Source: CBDUEV01 sp965366365 | GTDB taxonomy: Bacteria > Actinomycetota > Acidimicrobiia > Spongiisociales > JAENVV01 | Direction: 5' to 3' | Length of the DNA: 38,772 nt | Assembly (NCBI GenBank): GCA_965366365.1 | Contig: CBDUEV010000023.1 | Coordinates: forward strand, 1-38,772 | Part shown: positions 31,651 to 37,952 of the stretch, piece by piece | Position numbering within the stretch: position 1 is the first letter of the stretch | How the letters are laid out: every line of letters begins with the position of its first letter | Notes under the pieces: generated by a model | The model's database searches: none | What the model was told of the DNA's origin: nothing | The model's input: the letters and a program-made list of their open reading frames with translations, nothing else | Position numbers and translations under genes: made by a program

Positions 31651-33033
31651 CTAGAGGGCGAGAGCGGCGAACGCCAGGAAACCTCCGAAACCGGTCAGGT
31701 CGGTCAGCAACGTCACGAAGATGTTCGAGGCCAGGGCCGGGTCGAGGCCGAACGCTCGCAAGGCCAGCGGGATTCCTGACCCCGCCAGCGTGGCGACGAC
31801 GAGATTGGCGAACGAGGCGATTCCCACGATGACGGCGAACTCGCTCAAACCGGGGCTGGCGAGGGATATCGCGGCGAAGGAGAGCAAGCCGATGATCAGT
31901 CCGTTGAGGGTTCCGATACCGATCTGCCGGCCGAAGATTCCCAGGACCTCGGAACGTGGGACATCGTCGGTGGCGAGGGAACGAATGATCACCGCCAGGC
32001 TCTGGGCGCCGGCATTGCCTCCCAGGGTGGCCACGAGCGGCATCAGTGCGGCGAGTTCAGGATGTTCTTGGAGGAGGTCGGAGTAGGCCGTGATGAAGGC
32101 CATGGTTCCGAGGGTGAGAACCAGGTTGATCGCCAGCCACGGCACCCGATTTTTCACCGAGCGCCAGACGGGGCTGTAGGCGGTCTCCATGGCGCCGGCG
32201 CCGACCGCCGCCGCGAAGTCTTCGGACGCTTCCTGCTGGATCGCTTCGAGGACGGCCTCGGTGTTCACCATGCCGAGGAGGACGCCGTTTTCCTCGACCA
32301 CCGGCACCCCGAAGAGGTTGTACCGCTTGGTCAGCTCGGCGACTTCTTCGCGGTCGGTGAGGGGCGTGACCGAGACGGGATCGGCCACCATCACCTCTTC
32401 GAGGCCGACGCCGGGGCGATTGAATACCAGGTCGCGGAAAGACAGTACGCCGACGAGGATATTGCGGTCGTCGACGATGTAGATGTACGAGAGGTCCTCC
32501 AGGGCCTCGTGCATCTTCCGCACCGCTTCGATGGCTTCACCGGCCGTCATGCCCAGGGGCAGGGCGGCCACGTCGGTGGTCATCAAGCCGCCGGCCGAAT
32601 CATGCGGATAGGAGAGGAGGGCCAGCACATCGCGCTCCGCCGAGTCGTCCATGGCGTTGAAGAGAGCTGTGCGAAGGTCGGCTGCCAGCGCGCCGATGAC
32701 GTCGGCGGCCTCCTCCGGTTGCATCTCGCTCAAGACGGCGGCGGCAACTCGGGGATCCAGTACTTCGAGAATGTCGGCCGCCAGGTCGGGGCGGAGTTCG
32801 TCGAGAACTTCGGCCGCCTCGGCGGGATTGAGTTCCCGAATCAGCTCGACGGCGGCGTCCTCGCCCAATTCCTCGAGAATGTCCGCGGCGTCGTGGGGGT
32901 CGGCGGAGGCGAGCGCCTCCCATTCCTCAGGATGCTGGTCGAGGTATTCTTCGACACGACGAGGCTCCGACCTCGCGCGGTCGCGGAGTCGGGTGGCGAG
33001 TTCTCTCGGCGTGAGCAGCCGGAACTTGACCAT
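31651..33033 (-). CDS. mgtE: Magnesium transporter MgtE
   Basis: 460 residues, standard MgtE. The N-domain of superhelical repeats (LEELGEDAAVELIRELNPAEAAEVLDELRPDLAADILEVL) is followed by tandem CBS domains (ALSYIYIVDDRNILVGVLSFRDLV; YNLFGVPVVEENGVLLGMVNTEAVLEAI). Both act as Mg2+ sensors that close the pore. Five membrane segments follow, starting VKNRVPWLAINLVLTLG. The pore signatures MPLVATLGGNAGAQSLAV and GSGIPLALRAFGLDPALAS are intact, as is the final TDLTGFGGFLAFA. It is an inner-membrane Mg2+ channel. No M-box or other Mg2+ riboswitch fits in the 99-bp upstream spacer. Confidence 0.95.
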   Translation of the reverse strand: MVKFRLLTPRELATRLRDRARSEPRRVEEYLDQHPEEWEALASADPHDAADILEELGEDAAVELIRELNPAEAAEVLDELRPDLAADILEVLDPRVAAAVLSEMQPEEAADVIGALAADLRTALFNAMDDSAERDVLALLSYPHDSAGGLMTTDVAALPLGMTAGEAIEAVRKMHEALEDLSYIYIVDDRNILVGVLSFRDLVFNRPGVGLEEVMVADPVSVTPLTDREEVAELTKRYNLFGVPVVEENGVLLGMVNTEAVLEAIQQEASEDFAAAVGAGAMETAYSPVWRSVKNRVPWLAINLVLTLGTMAFITAYSDLLQEHPELAALMPLVATLGGNAGAQSLAVIIRSLATDDVPRSEVLGIFGRQIGIGTLNGLIIGLLSFAAISLASPGLSEFAVIVGIASFANLVVATLAGSGIPLALRAFGLDPALASNIFVTLLTDLTGFGGFLAFAALAL

Positions 33034-33132
33034 AGGGATGCCTTTCCAAGCCGACCGAGAGGCTACTCGCCCGGTGAGCCGGCCACGATCCGAGGCCTCG
33101 GGTACGCCAATCCTCTCACGGTCCGGAGTTCC
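33034..33132. other. Spacer upstream of mgtE with a 12-bp palindrome
   Basis: Contains the perfect palindrome CCGAGGCCTCGG at 33090-33101 between the DivIVA-motif and mgtE genes (same strand). It may be a terminator of the upstream gene or an operator; nothing else is recognisable. Confidence 0.3.
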
Positions 33133-33726
33133 TCACACGATCCGCCGACGTCCTCGCGCCTCATAGGCGCGGAGGGTTGCGGCGGCCCGGTCGAGGATGT
33201 CGTCGACCTGGGTTTCGGAATAGCCACGCATCGAGATATCGAAGACTTTTCTGCTGACTTCCGCTGCATCGGCGAGGATCGAGCTTTCTCCCCGTTCATA
33301 GGCGGCCAGCGCCTCTCCAAGCCGGGCGGTGAACCGATCGACGGCGGCGATGTTGTAGCCGCGAAAGACGACGGTGAAGTTGGCGTCCGCCAACTCCTGA
33401 TGAGTGAGCGGCTCTGGTCGCGGCGGCGCGCTGGGCGAGGGTGCGGGCACCGATTCGGGATTGACCGACTCGTAGATGCGAAGGGCGCGGGCGGCCCGGT
33501 CCAGGAAAGCGTCGACTTCTTCGTAGTCGAACCCGCCGATCACCCACGGAAAGGTCACCGACTCGATGTCGGCCGATGTCAACCCGGTCGGTTCGCCTAG
33601 GTTGCGTTCGATGGCCAGGAGGGCAGCGGAAACCCGACGTTTGAACTTGGTGACTTCACGCCGGCCATAGCCACGGCCGGTCCGTTCGAACTTGATGCGA
33701 TTCGTTTCGGCTGACGTCAGCGCCAC
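33133..33726 (-). CDS. DivIVA-motif repeat protein
   Basis: 197 residues with four copies of the DivIVA-type N-terminal motif (F-x-x-x-x-x-GY/GF-x-x-x-x-V-x-x-F/I-L-x-x): FERTGRGYGRREVTKFKRRV, VTFPWVIGGFDYEEVDAFLD, FTVVFRGYNIAAVDRFTARL and FDISMRGYSETQVDDILDRA. A proline-rich linker sits between copies 2 and 3. No long coiled coil is present, so it is not the cell-division DivIVA/Wag31 itself. In DivIVA this motif contacts the membrane at curved sites; a polar or septal association is plausible. The GTG start has a GAGGAG ribosome site. It is divergent from greA. Confidence 0.75.
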   Translation of the reverse strand: MALTSAETNRIKFERTGRGYGRREVTKFKRRVSAALLAIERNLGEPTGLTSADIESVTFPWVIGGFDYEEVDAFLDRAARALRIYESVNPESVPAPSPSAPPRPEPLTHQELADANFTVVFRGYNIAAVDRFTARLGEALAAYERGESSILADAAEVSRKVFDISMRGYSETQVDDILDRAAATLRAYEARGRRRIV

Positions 33727-33824
33727 GTCGTCTCCTCACCACCCGGCCCTCTCGGTCGGCAGGTGCCCTCTGGTCGGGGCCATCTTAGAAGGGGACGACC
33801 GGACTCGATGTCTTGTCCAGGAGC

Positions 33825-33830
33825 TATCCT
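33825..33830 (+). promoter_or_regulatory. Leaderless-type -10 box of greA
   Basis: TATCCT, then 8 nt and ATG 33839. Confidence 0.55.
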
Positions 33831-33838
33831 CTTCGCCC

Positions 33839-34315
33839 ATGACAGACAAGACGACGTGGTTGACAGCGGAGGCTTTCCGCAAACTCCAAGAGGAGTTCGA
33901 GAACCTCACGACGGATGGCCGCAAATACATCGAGGAGCGGATCGCCGAGGCGCGCTCCCATGGCGATCTGCGAGAGAATGCCGACTACGACGCCGCCAAG
34001 AACGAGCAGGGCATGATGGAGGCGCGGATCCGCCAGCTCCGCCATCTGATCGACAATGCCGAGGTGCGCGAAGTCTCCGACAGTGGCCGGGTGGAGATCG
34101 GATCGGTGGTGAGAGCCGTCGACGAGGATGGCGACGAGATGAAGTTCTTCGTGGCGCCTCAGGAAAACAAGGCGCCCGGATACATCATGGCGTCACCTGA
34201 ATCGCCCTTGGGTGGTGCGCTCCTCGGAGCGGGAGAGGGCGAAGAGGTCACCTACGAGGCGCCCGGCGGCACCTTCACTCTGAAGGTGATCGAGGTCCGG
34301 CCTTTCGAGGCGTAG
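33839..34315 (+). CDS. greA: Transcription elongation factor GreA
   Basis: 158 residues. Rescues backtracked RNA polymerase by stimulating transcript cleavage. The N-terminal coiled coil (LTAEAFRKLQEEFENLTTDGRKYIEERIAEARSHGDLRENADYDAAKNEQGMMEARIRQLRHLI) carries the acidic tip DLRENADYD that enters the secondary channel. The C-terminal FKBP-like domain has SPLGGALLGAGEGEEVTYEAPGG. The frame is open upstream, but the family N-terminus and the TATCCT-N8-ATG promoter fix the start at 33839. selD follows 56 bp downstream with its own ribosome site. Confidence 0.95.
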   Translation: MTDKTTWLTAEAFRKLQEEFENLTTDGRKYIEERIAEARSHGDLRENADYDAAKNEQGMMEARIRQLRHLIDNAEVREVSDSGRVEIGSVVRAVDEDGDEMKFFVAPQENKAPGYIMASPESPLGGALLGAGEGEEVTYEAPGGTFTLKVIEVRPFEA

Positions 34316-34341
34316 CGGCACCCCCGGCCGGTTGCAGTCCG

Positions 34342-34347
34342 TATGCT
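34342..34347 (+). promoter_or_regulatory. Candidate -10 box of selD
   Basis: TATGCT, 24 nt before GTG 34372, with GGGAGG (34358-34363) as ribosome site between. No -35 is visible; read-through from greA is also possible. Confidence 0.35.
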
Positions 34348-34371
34348 GAGGCGTGAAGGGAGGTGTGGTTC

Positions 34372-35415
34372 GTGCCGAAATTGACGTCTTATTCGCACGG
34401 CTCCGGTTGAGCCTGCAAGCTCGGTCCTGACGAGCTGGCGCAGGTGCTGCGTCCCTTACTCAACTCACCGGCGACTCGCCACCCCGACCTCATCATCGGA
34501 CTGGAGTACGCCGACGACGGCGGGGTATTCATGACCCCCGGTGGCGACGCGCTCGTTCAGACCGTGGACTTCTTCACGCCGGTGGTGGACGAACCTTACG
34601 ACTGGGGGAGAATCGCCGCCGCCAACGCCCTCTCCGACGTGTACGCGATGGGAGGACACCCGCTGACGGCTCTCCAACTGGTGAGCTGGCCTCGCGACAC
34701 GATTCCGTTTTCGGTCCTGCAGGAGGTGATGGCCGGCGGCGTCTCGGTGCTCGAGCTGGCGGCTTGCACGCTGGTGGGTGGCCACTCGGTCGATGACCCG
34801 GAACCCAAGTACGGCTTTGCCATCACCGGAATCATCGAGCCGAACAACCTGATGACGAACGCCGGAGCGCGCCCCGGGGACCGCCTCGTGCTGACGAAGC
34901 CGCTGGGGACCGGCATCGTGGCGACCGGCATCAAGCGGGGTGTCGTCAACACAGGTTTGCGCGACCGCGCCGTGGAGGTGATGGCGGCGCTCAACGACGG
35001 AGCCGCTCGTGCCATGGTGTCGACGGATGTGCATGCCGCCACGGACGTGACCGGGTACGGGCTGTTGGGCCATCTCCGTGAATTGCTCGCTTCGGCGGGT
35101 GTCGGCGCTGTGCTCTCGGCCCAGGCGGTTCCGGTCCTGGACGGTGTCCACGATCTCGTGGCTCAGGGGGTCTTTCCCGGCGGCTCGGAACGGAACCTCG
35201 CCTCTGTGGCACAGATTCTGGACGTGGATGGGGTTTCCGAGGAAACTGTCAAGGTTCTAGCCGATGCGCAGACCAGCGGTGGCCTCCTCATCTCGTGCCC
35301 CGAACAGTCGCTCGACGATCTCCTGGCCGGCTTGGGCGAGCACGGCACCCTGGCTGCCGCCGTGATCGGGACGGTGACCGCCGACGACCCGGGACGAATT
35401 CGCCTGACACCGTAG
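34372..35415 (+). CDS. selD: Selenide, water dikinase (selenophosphate synthetase), selenocysteine-containing
   Basis: 347 residues including one selenocysteine. SelD makes selenophosphate from selenide and ATP, the Se donor for Sec-tRNA. The gene starts at GTG 34372 (GGGAGG 8 nt upstream) and reads VPKLTSYSHGSG-UGA-ACKLGPDELAQVL. The UGA at 34408-34410 is codon 13, exactly where other SelD proteins have the catalytic Cys/Sec, two residues before the conserved Cys and three before the catalytic Lys (U-A-C-K). The rest is intact: DDGGVFM, QTVDFFTPVVDEPYDWGRIAAANALSDVYAMGG, LVGGHSVDDPEPKYGFAITG, TDVTGYGLLGHL and DAQTSGGLLIS. Reading only from GTG 34444 would delete the active site. It implies that selA, selB and selC exist elsewhere in the genome. 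Confidence 0.93.
34408..34444 (+). promoter_or_regulatory. Sec UGA codon and bSECIS-like hairpin in selD
   Basis: After UGA (34408-34410) the mRNA can fold CCTGC (34412-34416) with GCAGG (34440-34444), and AGCTCG (34418-34423) with CGAGCT (34431-34436). This leaves a 7-nt apical loop GTCCTGA beginning with G, and a small internal loop (A / GGC). Position, stem lengths and the leading G of the loop match bacterial SECIS elements recognised by SelB, though the loop lies slightly nearer to UGA than usual. Confidence 0.75.
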
Positions 35416-35418
35416 ACA

Positions 35419-35441
35419 GTTCGGATCCGCCGCCGCCGAAC
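35419..35441. terminator. Short inverted repeat between convergent selD and DUF3224 genes
   Basis: GTTCGG (35419-35424) and CCGAAC (35436-35441) with an 11-nt GC-rich loop, in the 30-bp gap after the selD stop. Possible weak bidirectional terminator. Confidence 0.4.
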
Positions 35442-35445
35442 GGCG

Positions 35446-35832
35446 CTACCCGATGGAGTAGGCGAGTTCGTAGCGGTGGAGACCGTTGTCGATCTCGATG
35501 CTCATCTCTCCTCGGAGGCCGGTCAACGCGTCCGTGCCCGAGTCGGGAACCACGGTCAGCGACAGTTGGGGCGCCCCTCTGTCCATGATGCCGCTGTGCT
35601 GAAGCACGAATGTCCCCACGAGACCCTCCAGCTCGCCCTCCACGAGTTCGAGGGCGGTATATCCGGCGGAGCCGTCGACGCCGGAGACGAAGGAGATCAT
35701 CTGTCCGGTTCCGGTGGCGGTGAGTCCGCCCGAGTACCGCTTGTTGATGAGCATCCGGGTGATCGACGGCGGGGCATCGGCCGGTTGGGGGGTGAGGTCG
35801 ACCTCGAACGTCCCGGCTGCCCGAGCGTTCAT
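35446..35832 (-). CDS. DUF3224 family protein
   Basis: 128 residues fitting DUF3224, a small beta-barrel family: GTFEVDLTPQPADAPPSITRMLINKRYSGGLTATGTGQMISF, then SAGYTALELVEGELEGLVGTFVLQHSGIMDRGAPQLSLTVVPDSGTDALTGLRGEMSIEI. The fold resembles allene oxide cyclase barrels and may bind a small molecule; no activity is established. The ATG overlaps the stop of the hydrolase gene by 4 nt, making it the last gene of the ferredoxin-hydrolase-DUF3224 operon. Confidence 0.85.
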   Translation of the reverse strand: MNARAAGTFEVDLTPQPADAPPSITRMLINKRYSGGLTATGTGQMISFVSGVDGSAGYTALELVEGELEGLVGTFVLQHSGIMDRGAPQLSLTVVPDSGTDALTGLRGEMSIEIDNGLHRYELAYSIG

Positions 35833-36788
35833 GTGCGCGCCTCCGCCGGATCAACTGTGGCAGGCGATCGGCCGCTCTCGGCCGCGAAATCGATGAGGGC
35901 TCGGCTGAATCGGTCGGGATGCGTGAGAGGCGCCTCGTGGCGAGCGTCGTGGAGTTCGAGGGTGGTGACGTTCTTGAGTCGCCCGGCGAGGTCGTACTGG
36001 GCGCGCGGCGGCATGAGCTGGTCGACACAGGTGATGATCACCAAGGCCGGCTGTTGAAGCCGTCCGAGCCACTCTCGGGAGTCGAAGCGGGCGATCGCCC
36101 ATCCCGACTCCCAGTACACGTCGGGATCGCGGTTGATGCTCTGGGTCCAGAACCATCGAGCGTGTTCCGGAGCGACGGCCCCCACCGATTGCAGGTACTT
36201 GGTCCGGAGCGCCGAATACTCCCCGCGAGTGAAGCGCTCCAAGGCGCGCCCCAGGAAGTACGCCACCTGCACCACGGGCACGGGGATGCCGGTCGGTGAA
36301 CCGATATACCCGGCGGTGCCGCCGAGCATCAGCTTCCGCACGAGGTGCGGGTAGCGGTAGGCGAGGTCCTGGGCGATCATTCCCCCCATCGAATAGCCGA
36401 AGACAGAGACGGCCCCGAGCTCGAGCTGACCGATGATGGCGGCGAGGTCATCGGTCATCGTGGAGATCTCGAACCGGCCGCGGAGGTGATCCGACTTACC
36501 GTTGTTGCGGTTGTCGACGGCGATGATCCGAAAATGGTCGGCGAGATCCGGAATCATCTTCGAGTAGAGGACGAGGCTGTGATCGCCCCACCCGTGCACG
36601 AGCACCAGCGGGGGCTTGTCCGGTGAACCGGCCTCGCGGATGAAGAACTCGGCGTCTCCGACGAAGACACTGCGCCCGGGGAGCCGAAGAGGATGGCGCT
36701 GTCCCGGCGTGAACTTCGGCGTCAATTCGCGCCCAAACCACTTCCACACCATCCAGGCGGCCAACGCTCGCTTTACCCAGCGGTTCAT
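35829..36788 (-). CDS. Alpha/beta-fold hydrolase
   Basis: 319 residues. A short hydrophobic/basic N-terminus (MNRWVKRALAAWMVWKWFGREL) may peripherally anchor it. The hydrolase domain shows the oxyanion motif LVHGWGDH, the VDNRNNGKSDH strand end and the nucleophile elbow GYSMGG. The acid Asp probably lies in ITCVDQLMPP and the catalytic His in HDARHEAPLTHPDRF. This is the pattern of esterases/lipases and C-C bond hydrolases; substrate is unknown. ATG 36788 overlaps the ferredoxin gene stop and its own stop overlaps DUF3224, both by 4 nt. The frame is open far upstream, but that stretch lies over the ferredoxin gene. Confidence 0.85.
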   Translation of the reverse strand: MNRWVKRALAAWMVWKWFGRELTPKFTPGQRHPLRLPGRSVFVGDAEFFIREAGSPDKPPLVLVHGWGDHSLVLYSKMIPDLADHFRIIAVDNRNNGKSDHLRGRFEISTMTDDLAAIIGQLELGAVSVFGYSMGGMIAQDLAYRYPHLVRKLMLGGTAGYIGSPTGIPVPVVQVAYFLGRALERFTRGEYSALRTKYLQSVGAVAPEHARWFWTQSINRDPDVYWESGWAIARFDSREWLGRLQQPALVIITCVDQLMPPRAQYDLAGRLKNVTTLELHDARHEAPLTHPDRFSRALIDFAAESGRSPATVDPAEART

Positions 36789-37225
36789 GGGCTTCCCGCC
36801 AGCGTGTCGCGAGCGAAGACGTGGGAATCCACGGGTTGGCCGCCGATGAGGTGTTCGGTGATGATCCGGTCCATGACCTCCACGGTAACCGAGTGGTACC
36901 AGGTGCCGTCCGGGTAGACCACGGCGATCGGCCCCATCTCGCAGATCCGGAGGCAGTCGACCTTGCTGCGCAGCACCGATCCGGCGCCCGACGACCGCTG
37001 GTGGGTGGGCGCCGACAAGTCGCCATGCCAGCGGGGCGGCGCGGAGGCGAGGCCCAGGTCCTTGAGGCGACCCTTGAGATGTCGCCACACCGCGTTGGTC
37101 TCGGCGGCCGGTGCGCACCGGGGGGTGGTCTGGTCGGCGCACATGAAGACATGGCGCTCCAGTCGCCCGATCGACAAGGCGTCGGCGATCGCCTCGATCC
37201 GTTCGGTTGGGGACGGTTCGCTCAT
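36785..37225 (-). CDS. Thioredoxin-like [2Fe-2S] ferredoxin family protein
   Basis: 146 residues of the thioredoxin-fold [2Fe-2S] group (as in NuoE C-terminal domain and Azotobacter FdI-like 2Fe-2S proteins). Ligands are CADQTTPRC at residues ~29-37 and CLRICEMGP at ~90-94, spaced as C-x7-C ... C-x3-C. The stretch between them, which in homologues reads short (VRVCGC-like), contains an added WHGDLSAPTHQRSSGAGSVL segment. The end, PDGTWYHSVTVEVMDRIITEHLIGGQPV, is typical. TAGACT (complement of 37232-37237) is 6 nt before the ATG, so it is leaderless and heads the operon. It may supply electrons to an unknown partner. Confidence 0.8.
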   Translation of the reverse strand: MSEPSPTERIEAIADALSIGRLERHVFMCADQTTPRCAPAAETNAVWRHLKGRLKDLGLASAPPRWHGDLSAPTHQRSSGAGSVLRSKVDCLRICEMGPIAVVYPDGTWYHSVTVEVMDRIITEHLIGGQPVDSHVFARDTLAGSP

Positions 37226-37231
37226 CCTCGG

Positions 37232-37237
37232 AGTCTA
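37232..37237 (-). promoter_or_regulatory. Leaderless-type -10 box of the ferredoxin operon
   Basis: TAGACT on the minus strand, 6 nt before ATG 37225. It is divergent from the TACCCT box at 37257, only 20 bp away. Confidence 0.5.
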
Positions 37238-37256
37238 GGAGCACCCCCGGGTCGTA

Positions 37257-37262
37257 TACCCT
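37257..37262 (+). promoter_or_regulatory. Leaderless-type -10 box of the GNAT-like gene
   Basis: TACCCT, then 6 nt and ATG 37269. Confidence 0.5.
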
Positions 37263-37268
37263 GGGCTC

Positions 37269-37904
37269 ATGCATCGGCTCACCGAGTTGTTCGACCGACT
37301 GGCCCGCGACATCTACCCGTCTCGCGACGGCTCTGTCGAGGTGGTCGAGTCGCCGCCCGGCAAGACCGACGCGGTAGTGGCCTTCACGGCGCACCACGTG
37401 ATCGCCGGCCATCCCGACCCCGAGGCGGTCCGTTCCCATCTCGACCCGAACGATCCGGACGCGCCGATGAGCGCCGGGTTCCTGAGCTGGTTCGGCGATC
37501 AACTCGGGTCTACTCCGGGGGCGGTCAGGGTGGTGATGGTGGCGAAGGGGACCGGTGAAGGAGCGCCGATGCTGGCTGCTCGGGATGATCTCGCCGGCCA
37601 TCTCGGAGTGGCGGCGGAACTCGTCAACCGGCAGAACATCGAGTTGTACTCGGACCGCTACGGCCAGAGTGTGCTCATCCTGGGCGATGGTCTGGCCGGG
37701 CGGAGGGAATTGTCGGTGCAGGTACCGGCCTCGCAACGTCGGGCGGGGACGGGCCAGCGCCTCGTGCAGTCCGCCCTGGCGCTCACCCCGCCAGGGAAGC
37801 CCCTGTTCGCCCAGGTCGAGGCCGGGAACGCCGCCTCGCTGCGGGCCTTCTACAACGCCGGATTCCGTCCCGTGGGTGCCGAGGTCCTCTTCCCCAAAGC
37901 CTGA
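37269..37904 (+). CDS. GNAT-like N-acetyltransferase domain protein
   Basis: 211 residues. The N-terminal part has VVAFTAHHVIAGHPDPEAVRSHLDPNDPDAPMSAGFLSWFGDQL. The C-terminal ~90 residues look like a GNAT core: GRRELSVQVPASQRRAGTGQRLVQSAL is the acetyl-CoA pyrophosphate loop (R/Q-x-x-G-x-G/A), and AQVEAGNAASLRAFYNAGFRPVGAEVLF is the final beta-alpha-beta typical of the family. Target is unknown. It is a single-gene unit, divergent from the ferredoxin operon with a 43-bp shared promoter region. Confidence 0.8.
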   Translation: MHRLTELFDRLARDIYPSRDGSVEVVESPPGKTDAVVAFTAHHVIAGHPDPEAVRSHLDPNDPDAPMSAGFLSWFGDQLGSTPGAVRVVMVAKGTGEGAPMLAARDDLAGHLGVAAELVNRQNIELYSDRYGQSVLILGDGLAGRRELSVQVPASQRRAGTGQRLVQSALALTPPGKPLFAQVEAGNAASLRAFYNAGFRPVGAEVLFPKA

Positions 37905-37921
37905 CCGTGGACCCCCGGCCT

Positions 37922-37934
37922 GGCGCGGTGCGCC
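37922..37934. terminator. Small hairpin between convergent genes
   Basis: GGCGC / GCGCC with a 3-nt loop in the 48-bp gap between the GNAT-like gene and the membrane protein gene. Weak. Confidence 0.3.
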
Positions 37935-37952
37935 GAGGCGGGCGGCCCGGAC

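Noticed and set aside
33034..33132. M-box Mg2+ riboswitch before mgtE
   Set aside because: The 99-bp spacer is too short, and no M-box core was seen.
34444..35415. selD as a shorter gene starting at GTG 34444, or a pseudogene with a nonsense mutation
   Set aside because: The family N-terminus continues in frame upstream of the TGA, which lies at the known Cys/Sec site and is followed by a SECIS-like hairpin. The rest of the gene shows no decay.
35829..37736. A 635-residue hydrolase with a long N-terminus
   Set aside because: The upstream part overlays the ferredoxin gene in another frame and has shadow composition. ATG 36788 begins a normal hydrolase.
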